A stretch of DNA of 64,000 nucleotides from contig NZ_JAAAJC010000001.1 in assembly GCF_009900715.1 (NCBI RefSeq), positions 186,001 through 250,000 on the forward strand, in the 5' to 3' direction. The DNA comes from Halococcus salsus (GTDB taxonomy: Archaea; Halobacteriota; Halobacteria; Halobacteriales; Halococcaceae). Position numbers and translations under genes: made by a program. Shown here piece after piece: positions 1-8,729 of the stretch. How positions within the stretch are numbered: the stretch's first letter is position 1; each line of letters begins with the position of its first letter. Under the pieces are notes generated by a model, which searched no databases, was not told where the DNA came from, and saw only the letters and a list, made by a program, of their open reading frames with translations.

Positions 1-2
1 TG

Positions 3-629
3 CTGGCGAACGCCGTCGACTCCGAGAACTACGTCCCGGCGTTCGACGGCGGCAGCCCACACATCGTCGCGATATCGAACCAGCTCCGCCGGAAGGGCAT
101 CGCCGAACTCGCCAACGCGATCGACCAGCTCACCGACCGCGACCTCGACTTTCGGGTGTCGCTGGCGGGGAAGGGTGCCCTCTCGAACCACTCCGAACGC
201 CTCGCGGCGGCCAACCCGAACGTCGAGTACTTCGGGTTCGTCTCGGAGGAACGAAAGCACGAGCTCCTCGGGTCGGGGTCGATCTTCGTGCTGCCCTCCC
301 ACGCCGAGGGACTGCCGATCGCGATCCTCGAAGCCATGGCGGCGGGCAACGCCATCGTCTCGACCACCGTGGGCGCGATCCCGGAGGTGATCGGGGAGGA
401 GAACGGCGTTCTGGTCGCCCCACGCGACGCAGACGCGCTCGCCGAGGCGCTCGCCGAGCTCATCGCCGACCCCGAACGGACCGCCGCGATGGGACGGACG
501 AACCGCGCCACCGTCGAGGAGCGCTACGAGTGGGCGACCGTCACCGAGGACCTCCTCGGGATCTACGACCGGCTGCTCGCCGACCCCGCCGACCACAAGA
601 GCGAAGCCGAGCGGGTGCGTGAGGACTGA
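3..629 (+). CDS. Glycosyltransferase, GT4 type, C-terminal part (cut by left edge)
   Basis: The frame is open from the left edge, so only the last 208 residues are visible. They form the C-terminal half of a GT-B glycosyltransferase. Clear signs are the donor-binding stretch FVLPSHAEGLPIAILEAMAA, with two glutamates eight residues apart, followed by AIVSTTVGAIPEVI and a helical tail. Such enzymes move a sugar from a nucleotide-sugar to a lipid-linked or surface glycan at the cytoplasmic face of the membrane. It lies 36 bases before another GT4-type gene on the same strand, so the two are probably co-transcribed in a surface-glycan cluster. The sugar donor and acceptor cannot be read from this fragment. 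Confidence 0.9.
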   Translation: MANAVDSENYVPAFDGGSPHIVAISNQLRRKGIAELANAIDQLTDRDLDFRVSLAGKGALSNHSERLAAANPNVEYFGFVSEERKHELLGSGSIFVLPSHAEGLPIAILEAMAAGNAIVSTTVGAIPEVIGEENGVLVAPRDADALAEALAELIADPERTAAMGRTNRATVEERYEWATVTEDLLGIYDRLLADPADHKSEAERVRED

Positions 630-665
630 CATTAACACCGTCCGCACGCGGGGAGGTCTGTAGCG

Positions 666-1925
666 ATGCACGTCTGTCTGCTCACGGCGGGTCGCTACCC
701 GCCGAACGGTCGGGTCCGACGCCACACCGAGGCGCTCCACCGGGCGGGCCACGCCGTGACGGTCTGTGCCCGTGGCGTGGACGAACCGGACCACGAACTC
801 CGCGGCGGGATCGACATCGAGCGGGTCGCCGACGACTCGCTCTACACCGGCGCTCGTGGGGTGCTCGACGGCGTGCGCTACGCGCTCCAGTTCGTCCACC
901 CCGCGTGGATTCGTGCCGCGAGCGCGGTGGACGACGAGGAGGAGATCGACGTCGTCTGTGTCTTCGACCTCTCGCTCGTGAAGACCGGGCTGGCGCTCGG
1001 CGAGCGGTTCGACGTCCCCGCCGTCTGTGACCTCCCCGGCCCGACGGCCGCGGTCGCCAGCGACCCGTCCCGCGGCGGGCGGCTTCGCGGGGTCGCGCGC
1101 CGTGTCTTCCAGCCGCGGTGGCGACGCGGTCGGCTCGTGAAGCGCCTCACCGACGCCGACTGGCTCGTCACGACCTGCGAGGAGGCCCGTGCGGCGTACG
1201 TTCGCGAGCGGGACGTCGACCCTCGGAAGCTATCGGTGGCCCGGGACACCGTCGCGCCGAGCGAGGCCGACCCCGCGACCGTATCCGAAGTCCGGGAGGA
1301 GCTGGGATTCGAGGAAGACGCGTTCGTCGTCGCCGCGCTCGCGGAGGGCTCGTCACGGGACTCCCTCGAAACCCTCGTCGAGGCCGCGGCGCGCGCCGCG
1401 GACGAGGCGGTCTCGCTTCGCGTGGTGGTCGTCGGCGATCCTGGAGAAGAGACGCTCGACGACCTCGAAACCCTCGCCCGGCGACGCCTCGCCGGGGGTC
1501 GGATCCGATTCCGGACGGAGGGTGACCTGACCGACTACGTCGCCGCGAGCGACGCGTGTGTGTTCCCGTCGGCACCGATCGGGCCCGAGACCGCGGTTCC
1601 GGCGGCGCTCTACGAGGCGATGGCGGCCGGCGTGCCGGTCGTCGCGCCCGACACGCCGCCGATCCGACGCGTGCTCGCCGAGACCGAGGCCGGCCGCGTC
1701 GTCGACGACGGAACGGGCCCGCTCGCCGATGCGCTCGTCGCGCTCGCCGACACCGAAACCCGGGCCGAAATCGGGGCGAACGGTCGGCACGCGGCCGGGA
1801 CCGCCTACGACCCGGCGATCGATGCGGCGCGGCTCCAGCGGGGTTACGAGTGGGTTCGGGCGCGACCCGAGAGCGACCCCGCGAGCAGGTTCGTGAGCGC
1901 CATCACGTACGAGCCGACCTCGTAG
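666..1925 (+). CDS. Glycosyltransferase, GT4 type
   Basis: A 419-residue GT-B fold protein. The N-terminus (MHVCLLTAGRYPPNGRVRRH) is the usual first strand with the glycine/proline turn of GT4 enzymes, and LYEAMAAGVPVVAPDTPP near residue 315 is the C-terminal donor site. The ATG follows a strong ribosome binding site (GGAGGT at 652-657), in contrast to the mostly leaderless genes of this window, which suits an internal operon gene. It resembles the protein at 6219-7469 in length and N-terminal motif, so the two may be paralogues with different sugar specificity. Its last 82 bases overlap the 3' end of the converging gene. Donor and acceptor are unknown. Confidence 0.9.
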   Translation: MHVCLLTAGRYPPNGRVRRHTEALHRAGHAVTVCARGVDEPDHELRGGIDIERVADDSLYTGARGVLDGVRYALQFVHPAWIRAASAVDDEEEIDVVCVFDLSLVKTGLALGERFDVPAVCDLPGPTAAVASDPSRGGRLRGVARRVFQPRWRRGRLVKRLTDADWLVTTCEEARAAYVRERDVDPRKLSVARDTVAPSEADPATVSEVREELGFEEDAFVVAALAEGSSRDSLETLVEAAARAADEAVSLRVVVVGDPGEETLDDLETLARRRLAGGRIRFRTEGDLTDYVAASDACVFPSAPIGPETAVPAALYEAMAAGVPVVAPDTPPIRRVLAETEAGRVVDDGTGPLADALVALADTETRAEIGANGRHAAGTAYDPAIDAARLQRGYEWVRARPESDPASRFVSAITYEPTS

Positions 1926-3634
1926 GAGCCCTTGTAGTTCTGGTCGGGGACGTCGAGCCGGCCGTCGGTCGTGAGGAACCGAAGGGGAACCCCGATACCG
2001 CTCGTCTCCACGAGATCGCCCCGAGCGCTCTCGCCGTAGACCCACGCCATCGCACGGGCGACCGCGTGGTCGAAGTCGCGCTCGCCGCCCGCCGCGGCGT
2101 ACTCCGCGACCGCGTTGACGAAGAAGGTCTGGTGACAGGAGTAGAGGAAGTCCCAGTGGGGCGGCCGGAAGCCGAGACGTTTGGTGGCGGCTCGGCGGGC
2201 GCGCTGGGCGGCCGGCACGTCCTCCCAGACGAACGCGCCGTCCGGGCGCATCCGCTCTTTCACTGTGCGTTCGAGCACCCGTCCGACGTTCTCGACGTAG
2301 CCCGTCTGGCCGGCGACGTCGGCCGCGCGGGCGAGCCCCCAGCAGACGTACATCTGGTTCTGGTGGCGGCGGGTGGTGTGGTTCTCGAAGACGAAGACCC
2401 CGTGGCCGGTGAGCCGGTCGTTTAGCTCCCAGACCGCGTCCGAGAGCGCCTCGTGTACGGTTGGGTCGTCGTCGCGCTCGGCGAGAAACGACCAGCCGTA
2501 GGCCAGCAGACCGTCCTCGGCGTGCGAGAAGTCGAACCGCTCGCGAGCGTGTTCGAAGAGGTCGCGTGCGACCGCGAGCCGGTCCCCGTCGAAGACGTCG
2601 TCGGCGAGCGCGAACGCGCAGGTCAGGGGGCCGATCCCGTAACTCGGCATCTCGTCGAGCGCCACCCCGATCTTCTCCTCGAAGTACGCGAGCGCGCGCC
2701 GGAGCTGCTCGTCGTAGCGTTCGTCGCCGATGGGTGAGGTGCGCCACTGGAGCGCGCCCATCAGCGCGAACGGCGCGTAGCGCCACTGCACGCCGTCGTC
2801 GCGCGACCACGCGAAGTCTCCTGGTCGAACTCCCTCGCCGACGAGGTCGTACTCCAGTCCGCGAACGAACTTCCCTTCCTTCGGGTCCCAGAAGCCGTTC
2901 TCCGTCGCGGGCCGAAACAGCGATTCGAGGCCGTCGTCGAGGTATCTCTGATACGTGAGCGGTTCGGCGGTGAGCACGAGGTAGGAGGCCAGGTCCTGAC
3001 GATCGAGGCGGGTGAGCTCGTCGCTCGCCCGCTCCGCGAACTCGACGAACGGCTCCTGATACTCCTCGGGAAGTCGATTGAGCCCCATGTGGACGTAGTA
3101 GGGGTACTGAAAGACCGAATCCGTGGCCGAAAGCCGCCAGTCGGGCGCGACCAGCGAGTGTGCCTCGGCGGGGTCGTAGTAGCGGTTCTCCGTCCAATCG
3201 TTGACGGCGTAGGGCGAGCGCGGCGTCGGCACCGAGAAGGTGAACCGGCCATCAGGACGGAGCACGCGGTGGACCTCGGCGGTGAGGCCCTCGACGTCGA
3301 GAAACCGCCAGTCGTACGGTCCGATCGATATCGCGGCGTCGAACGCGTCGCGCTCGAACGGGAGGTCTGGGTTCTCGGGGTCCGCGGTGTGGAACTCGAC
3401 GTCGTCCTCGACGACCTCCCTCGCGTACTCGCTCGCGGCGGGCGAGAAATCGACGCGCGCGACCGACTCGGCCTCGATCCCGCCGGTGACGCGTGCCTCG
3501 CTCGCGAGGTCGAGTACCCGCGCCCCGTCGAGGCGGGCGAGGGCGCGCCGGCGCTCCTCGTCGCGGAGGGACTGCATGATCGGGCTGGTCGGGGGCTGTG
3601 ACACCCACTTCCGGAGGGTGGCGTCGCGGGGCAT
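1844..3634 (-). CDS. SAM methyltransferase fused to a large helical domain
   Basis: A 596-residue protein. Residues about 30-200 look like a class I SAM-dependent methyltransferase: RVLDLASEARVTGG (residues 39-52) stands at motif I, and HRVLRPDGRFTFSVPTP is the typical post-motif strand. Motif I lacks the usual GxGxG, so SAM binding may be altered. Residues about 230-590 are rich in aromatic and paired acidic residues and look like an alpha/alpha toroid as in glycan-active or prenyl-chain enzymes, but I do not recognise the family. It sits between glycosyltransferases, so methylation or processing of a surface glycan is inferred. The ATG at 3634 is preferred because the upstream extension overlaps the promoter of the divergent gene. 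Confidence 0.75.
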   Translation of the reverse strand: MPRDATLRKWVSQPPTSPIMQSLRDEERRRALARLDGARVLDLASEARVTGGIEAESVARVDFSPAASEYAREVVEDDVEFHTADPENPDLPFERDAFDAAISIGPYDWRFLDVEGLTAEVHRVLRPDGRFTFSVPTPRSPYAVNDWTENRYYDPAEAHSLVAPDWRLSATDSVFQYPYYVHMGLNRLPEEYQEPFVEFAERASDELTRLDRQDLASYLVLTAEPLTYQRYLDDGLESLFRPATENGFWDPKEGKFVRGLEYDLVGEGVRPGDFAWSRDDGVQWRYAPFALMGALQWRTSPIGDERYDEQLRRALAYFEEKIGVALDEMPSYGIGPLTCAFALADDVFDGDRLAVARDLFEHARERFDFSHAEDGLLAYGWSFLAERDDDPTVHEALSDAVWELNDRLTGHGVFVFENHTTRRHQNQMYVCWGLARAADVAGQTGYVENVGRVLERTVKERMRPDGAFVWEDVPAAQRARRAATKRLGFRPPHWDFLYSCHQTFFVNAVAEYAAAGGERDFDHAVARAMAWVYGESARGDLVETSGIGVPLRFLTTDGRLDVPDQNYKGSYEVGSYVMALTNLLAGSLSGRARTHS

Positions 3635-3658
3635 GGCCGTGGTGCTCTCCCGGCACAC

Positions 3659-3666
3659 ATTTACCT
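3659..3666 (+). promoter_or_regulatory. TATA-like box of the GT2 gene at 3687
   Basis: ATTTACCT is centred about 25 bases before the ATG at 3687, the spacing of a leaderless haloarchaeal transcript. It supports that ATG over the longer upstream open frame. Confidence 0.5.
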
Positions 3667-3686
3667 ACTCCTTCGCTCCTCCCGGT

Positions 3687-4583
3687 ATGACCGCCGCGGA
3701 CCGACTGGTTTCGGTCGTGATACCCACCTACTTCCGCAACGACCGGCTCTCGGGAGCCATCGAGAGCGTCGCCGACCAGGACCACCCCACCGAGACCATC
3801 GTGGTCGACGACTCCGGCGAGGGCCACGCCGCGGAGGTGGTCGAAGCCCACGACGTGACCTCCGTCGAACTCGACGAGAACCTCGGGTCGAACCCCGCTC
3901 GGAGCGTCGGCGCGGACCGTGCTTCCGGCGAATTCGTCCAGTTCCTCGACGACGACGACCGCGTGTTGCCCGGGAAGTTCGCCCGGCAGGTCGACCTCCT
4001 CGAACGCACGGGCGCGGGCGTGGCCTACTGCGGGATGACCTACGAGACTGGTACTACTATCCTCCCGGATCCCGCCGTCCGCGGCGACGTCCTCCACCGC
4101 GCGCTCGAATTCGACGTCTCGCCGTGTCTGACTTCGACGATGCTCGTTTCTCGGGACGCGCTCGACGACGTGCTCCCGTTCCCCGACCGGCCGGGCGGCG
4201 ACGACCTCGGGTTCATGATCGACCTCGCGCGCGAGCACGACTTCGAGTTCGTCGACGACTCGCTGGTGCGGCGGGGCGTCATCGAGGGCTCCAGGGGGAA
4301 ATCCGACGGTCTCATCCGCGGCCGGAAGGAGATAATTCGGGAGTACGACGACCTCTATCGCGCCGCCCCGCCGTCCGTCCGCGCCAACGCGCTCGCCAAC
4401 ACTTATCGACTTCAGGGCCGGACGGAACTTCGAGAAGCCGAGTGGTCGGCGGCGACGGTCAAGGCGTTCGCGCTGGCGTGCTATCACGCACCATCGGTCC
4501 GAACCGCTATCCCACTGGGCGCGTCGCTGTTCGGTCGCCCGGGGATGGACGCCATGCAACGGGTCTACTCGCTCCTCGGATGA
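3687..4583 (+). CDS. Glycosyltransferase family 2
   Basis: A 298-residue GT-A fold enzyme. It begins with VSVVIPTYFRN, then SVADQDHP and IVVDDSGEG, the classic nucleotide-binding strand and first aspartates of GT2. FLDDDDRVLPGKFARQVDLL near residue 88 is the DxD-type metal and donor site. It should transfer a single sugar in the cytoplasm to a glycan intermediate. No membrane segment is evident, so it is probably soluble or peripheral. The open frame extends far upstream, but the TATA-like box at 3659-3666 and the GT2 N-terminal strand fix the start. It is divergent from the methyltransferase fusion and precedes the cupin gene. Confidence 0.9.
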   Translation: MTAADRLVSVVIPTYFRNDRLSGAIESVADQDHPTETIVVDDSGEGHAAEVVEAHDVTSVELDENLGSNPARSVGADRASGEFVQFLDDDDRVLPGKFARQVDLLERTGAGVAYCGMTYETGTTILPDPAVRGDVLHRALEFDVSPCLTSTMLVSRDALDDVLPFPDRPGGDDLGFMIDLAREHDFEFVDDSLVRRGVIEGSRGKSDGLIRGRKEIIREYDDLYRAAPPSVRANALANTYRLQGRTELREAEWSAATVKAFALACYHAPSVRTAIPLGASLFGRPGMDAMQRVYSLLG

Positions 4584-4641
4584 GCTTCGGGGCTATCGTG
4601 CCACGACGAACCCTTTTGCCCGTGCCTTGAAATCGCGAGTC

Positions 4642-5142
4642 ATGGAACGAACGTCGATTCGGGACGTCGAGGCCTCACGTACCGAAACCGGTGTCGACCG
4701 GCGGCGGATCGGGGACACACTCGAAACGACCGACGTCGCGGTCAATCGCTACGTTCTCGAACCGGGCGAGCGGTTCGCCGAGTCGCTCCACGCCCACATG
4801 GACCAAGAGGAGGTGTTCGTGGTCCTCGACGGCACGGCCACCTTCGAGACGCGGCGGTCCGGGGCCGGAACGAGTCGAGCGGTAACCGTGAGCGCGGGCG
4901 AGGTGATCCGATTCGAACCCGGCGAGTTTCAGTCCGGACGAAACGATTCGAGGGACCGAGTCACGGCGCTCGCGCTCGGTGCGCCACGCGAAACCGATGA
5001 TATCCGGATCGCGCGGATCCCCGGTGTCGGCGAGATAGCCTGTCCCGACTGTGGCCGCGGTGATATGCGAATCCCGGATACTGGCACCGACCTCGTCTGT
5101 CCTGACTGCGGCGGCGAACTCGTGGTCGAAGAAGAGACCTAA
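4642..5142 (+). CDS. Cupin domain protein with C-terminal zinc ribbon
   Basis: A 166-residue protein in two parts. Residues about 25-110 form a cupin beta-barrel: YVLEPGERFAESLHAHMDQE gives the His/Glu metal ligands and VSAGEVIRFEPGEFQSGRN the second cupin motif. Residues about 135-160 hold a zinc ribbon with two CPDCG knuckles. Cupins bind a metal and often a small sugar-like or organic ligand; the ribbon may serve protein contact or regulation. A short T-run (CTTTTG near 4612-4618) lies about 27 bases before the ATG, as in leaderless genes. It lies in the glycosyltransferase cluster, but a role in glycan synthesis is only inferred from position. Confidence 0.8.
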   Translation: MERTSIRDVEASRTETGVDRRRIGDTLETTDVAVNRYVLEPGERFAESLHAHMDQEEVFVVLDGTATFETRRSGAGTSRAVTVSAGEVIRFEPGEFQSGRNDSRDRVTALALGAPRETDDIRIARIPGVGEIACPDCGRGDMRIPDTGTDLVCPDCGGELVVEEET

Positions 5143-5157
5143 TCGATCCCCATCGAA

Positions 5158-6087
5158 TCACTCGTCTGCGGACGCCCGCCAGTTCATGGCGAGGTCGCGC
5201 GCCTTCCGCGCGGTCCCGAGCGCGCGCTGGCCCAGGACCGCGAAGAGGATGATGAAGGCGCTCTCGCTCGAAAACTCGTAGCCGAGCGCCCGGCGGGCGA
5301 ACCCGACGGCGTGGCGGCGTTCGCCGCGCGAGAGCGCGACGCGGGCGCGTGCCCGACACTGCTTCTCGCGGAGCCGCCGTTCGACGTCCGGATACTTCTC
5401 GATCTCGTCGTGGTACTTCTCCCAGATCAGTCGGTTGACTTCGACACCGTGGGTCGGCTGCTGGGAGATGTTGTCGGTGTGGAAGATCCGCTCGACGAGG
5501 CGTTCGTCGACGTACTCGAATTCGTATTCTTTGGCAAGTCGGATGCAGTGGTCCCAGTCCACCCCACGAGGGAAGTCCGGATCGAACCCCCCGAGATCGA
5601 AACACTCGGCCCGGAGCATGTGGCTCGAATGAGGGTGGAGGCCGAAGCGCGCGATCACGTCGGGGTAGATGTCCCCGCGCCGCTCGGGGTCGTAGACCTT
5701 GACCACCGAGTCGCCCTGGCGGACGACCCCGCCGGTGTAGACGACCCCGCAGCGGTCGCTCGCGCGCTCGAATCGTGCCAGTTGTTTCTCGACCTTCGTC
5801 TCGTGCCAGCGGTCGTCGTCGTTGAGCACGCAGACGAACTCGCCGTCGGCGACCTCGGCGGCGCGGTTCATGCTCGCGGAGATCCCCCGGTTCGCCTCGT
5901 TGTGGCGGACCCGCACCCGGTCGTCGTCGGCGTAGGCCGCGAGCCGTTCCCTCGTCCCGTCGGTCGAGCCGTCGTCGACGATCACGACCTCACACTCCTC
6001 GTGGGTCTGCTCCAGCACCGTCTCGATCGCGCCGTCGAGGTAGCCCGCACGGTTGTACGTGGGGAGGATCGCGGAGACGAGCGTCAT
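5158..6087 (-). CDS. Glycosyltransferase family 2
   Basis: A 309-residue GT2 enzyme. MTLVSAILPTYNRAGYLDGA is the standard opening, VVIVDDGSTDGT carries the first aspartates, and CVLNDDDRWHETKVEKQL is the DxD region. PRGVDWDHCIRLAKEYEFEY fits the acceptor-side motif of this family. The start at 6087 is chosen because the family motif begins immediately after it; the longer upstream frame has no family similarity. It converges on the cupin gene with 15 bases between stops, and is divergent from the GT4 gene that follows, in the same surface-glycan cluster. Confidence 0.9.
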   Translation of the reverse strand: MTLVSAILPTYNRAGYLDGAIETVLEQTHEECEVVIVDDGSTDGTRERLAAYADDDRVRVRHNEANRGISASMNRAAEVADGEFVCVLNDDDRWHETKVEKQLARFERASDRCGVVYTGGVVRQGDSVVKVYDPERRGDIYPDVIARFGLHPHSSHMLRAECFDLGGFDPDFPRGVDWDHCIRLAKEYEFEYVDERLVERIFHTDNISQQPTHGVEVNRLIWEKYHDEIEKYPDVERRLREKQCRARARVALSRGERRHAVGFARRALGYEFSSESAFIILFAVLGQRALGTARKARDLAMNWRASADE

Positions 6088-6218
6088 ATCCGACCCACTC
6101 CACCGGCCCGGATAAATGACGCCATGGGCGATGCGGATCACAAAGCGCATGACGGGTGGTCGAGAACGCCCCGTGTGACGAGCCGACAACCCGCCATGCC
6201 GCGACCGTCGAGGTAGTC

Positions 6219-7469
6219 GTGCACATCTGTATGCTCCTCCCGGAACGGTTTCCGCCCGATATCCGCGTCGAGAAGGAAGCCGCCGCGTTGACCCGCGCCG
6301 GCCACTCGATCACCCTGTTGTGTCGTGGCGACGCGAGCCAGCCGACCTTCGACCGCGTCGACGGTATCGACGTCGAACGCCTCCCCGCGAACGGGCTGTT
6401 CGACGGGATGTCGGGGCTGTTCGACGGCGTACGCTACGTCTCCACGCAGGTCCACCCGGCGTGGAAGCGGGCGGTGCTGGCCGTCGACGCCGGTCGCCCG
6501 ATCGACGCCATCCACGTCCACGACCTGCCGCTGGTTCGAACCGGCCTCGTCTGTGGCGAACGCCTGGACGTGCCGGTGGTCGCGGACCTCCACGAGAACT
6601 ACCCCGAGGCCGCCCGCCAGATCCAGCGGATGCGCGGCTGGCGCGAGATCGCCCGCGACCACGAGGCACTCTTCCAGCGCGTGTTCCTCTCGCCGTGGCG
6701 GCTGAAACGCGCCGAGCGCCACGCCGTCGAGAACGCCGACCGGGTGCTCACCGTCTGTGAGGAGGCCCGTGCCCACTACCTCCGGGACTGCGGCGGGGAC
6801 CCCGAACGGGTCGACGTGGTCTCGAACACCGTCGACCGCACTGCCTTCGACCCCGAGACCGCGACCGTCCCGGACCTGCCGTTCGACCCGGACGAGTCGT
6901 TCGTGGTCTCCTACATCGGGAACTTCACCGAACACCGCGGGCTCGACAGCCTGATCGAGGGGTTCGCGCGGCTGGTCGAAACCACGCCCGACGCCGAACT
7001 CCTGCTCGTCGGGACGGGCAACGCACGCTACGTCGCGCGGCTGAAATCGCTCGCCGCCTCGCTCGGCGTTCGCGACCGGGTTCGGTTCACCGGCTGGGTC
7101 CCGTTCGACGACGTCCCGGGCTACGTCGCCGCGAGCGACGTCTGTGTCGTGCCCCACGCCTCGACGCCACACACCGAAACCACGGTGCCCCACAAGCTCT
7201 TCCAGGCGATGGCGATGGGGGTTCCGGTGCTGGTGAGCGACGTCGCGCCGCTCGCGCGGGTCGTCACCCGAACCGAGAGCGGGCTGGTCGCCCCTGCCGG
7301 CGACGGCCCGGCGATGGGCGAGGCGCTGGTCGACCTCACCGATGTCGACCTCGCACACGAACTCGGGGCGAACGGACGGCGGGCCACCGAGCACGAGTAC
7401 AACTGGGAGCGTGACGGCGCGCATCTCCGGTCGGTCTACGACGAGCTTCGACCGTCGGCGGAAGAATAG
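6219..7469 (+). CDS. Glycosyltransferase, GT4 type
   Basis: A GT-B enzyme of about 416 residues. The N-terminal strand HICMLLPERFPPDIRVEKEA parallels that of the protein at 666-1925. VADLHENYPEAARQIQRMRG is typical of this subgroup, and VPHKLFQAMAMGVPVLVSD marks the donor site. I take the GTG at 6219 as start because it puts the first family strand at the N-terminus; an in-frame ATG at 6156 would add 21 residues with no family resemblance. It ends 11 bases from the converging ABC ATPase gene. Donor and acceptor are unknown. Confidence 0.85.
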   Translation: MHICMLLPERFPPDIRVEKEAAALTRAGHSITLLCRGDASQPTFDRVDGIDVERLPANGLFDGMSGLFDGVRYVSTQVHPAWKRAVLAVDAGRPIDAIHVHDLPLVRTGLVCGERLDVPVVADLHENYPEAARQIQRMRGWREIARDHEALFQRVFLSPWRLKRAERHAVENADRVLTVCEEARAHYLRDCGGDPERVDVVSNTVDRTAFDPETATVPDLPFDPDESFVVSYIGNFTEHRGLDSLIEGFARLVETTPDAELLLVGTGNARYVARLKSLAASLGVRDRVRFTGWVPFDDVPGYVAASDVCVVPHASTPHTETTVPHKLFQAMAMGVPVLVSDVAPLARVVTRTESGLVAPAGDGPAMGEALVDLTDVDLAHELGANGRRATEHEYNWERDGAHLRSVYDELRPSAEE

Positions 7470-7480
7470 GGCTGCGGCGG

Positions 7481-8668
7481 TTAGACCTGCGGTTCGACGA
7501 GTTCGGCGTTTTCGAGGCTCCGATTCCGGAGCGCCCGTCCGGTGTCGGAATCGAAGAGGTGGATCGCCTCCTCGGGGATCCGTGCGACCGCGGGCTGGCC
7601 CGCCTCGACGTGGCGAAGCCCGCCGATGGTGGCCACGAAGGTTCGGGATTCGCCCTCGATGTCGGCTTCGTCGAGGTCGAGTTCGGTTGTGTCGCCCTCC
7701 GTCCCCTCGAACGCGAGGTAGACGTTGTTCCCGCTGCCGACCGGTTCGACGACGTCCACCACGGTTCGGAAGTCGTGGTCGCCGTCGACTGTGTCGACGA
7801 GTTCGATGTCCTCGGGGCGGATCCCGAGCGTGACGTGGCCGGTGCCGCCGAGTTTCTCCTGCACGTCCTCGGTGAGCGGGTACTCGAAGTTGTCGTGGAC
7901 GAGCCGGTCGTTCTGGAACTCGGTCTCGAAGAAGTTCATCGAGGGCTCGCCGACGAAGCTCGCCACGAACTGGTTCGCGGGCTCGTGGTAGGCTTCGAGG
8001 GGCGTCGCGACCTGCTGGAGCTTCCCGTCGTTCAGGATCGCGACCCGGTCGCCCATCGTCATCGCCTCGGTCTGGTCGTGGGTGACGTAGACGGTCGTCA
8101 CGCCGAGGTCCTCTTGGATACGCTGGAGTTCGGTCCGCATTTGGGCGCGGAGTTTGGCGTCGAGGTTCGAGAGCGGCTCGTCCATCAGGAAGACGGAGGG
8201 GTCGCGAACGATCGCGCGCCCGAGCGCGACGCGCTGTTGCTGGCCGCCCGAAAGTTCGCCGGGTTTGCGGTCGAGGAGGTCGCCGATACCCATCATGTGG
8301 GCGGCGTCCTCGACGCGCTCCCTGATCTCGTCGTCCGGGAGGTCGGTCGACTCCTCCAGCCCGAAGCTCATGTTCTCCCGCACGGTCATGTGGGGGTAGA
8401 GCGCGTAGGACTGGAACACCATCGCGATGTCGCGGTCGGCCGGCTTTCGGTTGTTGATGGCCGCGCCATCGAGGCTGATGGTTCCCTCGGTCACCGATTC
8501 GAGCCCCGCGATCATCCGGAGGGTCGTGCTCTTCCCACAGCCCGAGGGGCCGACGAGGACGATGAACTCGCCGTCGTCGATGTCTATCGAGGCCTCGTCG
8601 ACCGCGACGATGTCGTCGCCGCCGTCGTTGAAGCGTTTCGTCACGTCCGTAAGCGTCAGTTTCGCCAT
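7481..8668 (-). CDS. Sugar ABC importer, ATP-binding subunit (MalK/UgpC family)
   Basis: A 395-residue ATPase that powers uptake through the two permeases encoded just upstream. Walker A is GPSGCGKSTTLRMIAG, the ABC signature LSGGQQQRVALGRA and Walker B VFLMDEPLSNLDAKLR, which is the form seen in carbohydrate importers. Residues from about 240 form the TOBE/regulatory domain of the MalK group (VTLGIRPEDIELVD). The ATG at 8668 is preceded by a good ribosome site (AGGAGA), as expected for a distal operon gene. It is last in a four-gene operon running from 12135 to 7481. Confidence 0.95.
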   Translation of the reverse strand: MAKLTLTDVTKRFNDGGDDIVAVDEASIDIDDGEFIVLVGPSGCGKSTTLRMIAGLESVTEGTISLDGAAINNRKPADRDIAMVFQSYALYPHMTVRENMSFGLEESTDLPDDEIRERVEDAAHMMGIGDLLDRKPGELSGGQQQRVALGRAIVRDPSVFLMDEPLSNLDAKLRAQMRTELQRIQEDLGVTTVYVTHDQTEAMTMGDRVAILNDGKLQQVATPLEAYHEPANQFVASFVGEPSMNFFETEFQNDRLVHDNFEYPLTEDVQEKLGGTGHVTLGIRPEDIELVDTVDGDHDFRTVVDVVEPVGSGNNVYLAFEGTEGDTTELDLDEADIEGESRTFVATIGGLRHVEAGQPAVARIPEEAIHLFDSDTGRALRNRSLENAELVEPQV

Positions 8669-8729
8669 CTGTGTTCTCCTTGGTGGTCGTTTATCGGTGG
8701 TCGTCTTGTGTGTGTGGTCGTCTCCACGG

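Noticed and set aside
1353-3197. Long open frame on the minus strand, 614 codons, across the GT4 and methyltransferase genes
   Set aside because: It is out of frame with two well-supported genes and its product is a run of Arg, Pro, Gly and Ala typical of off-frame reading in GC-rich DNA.
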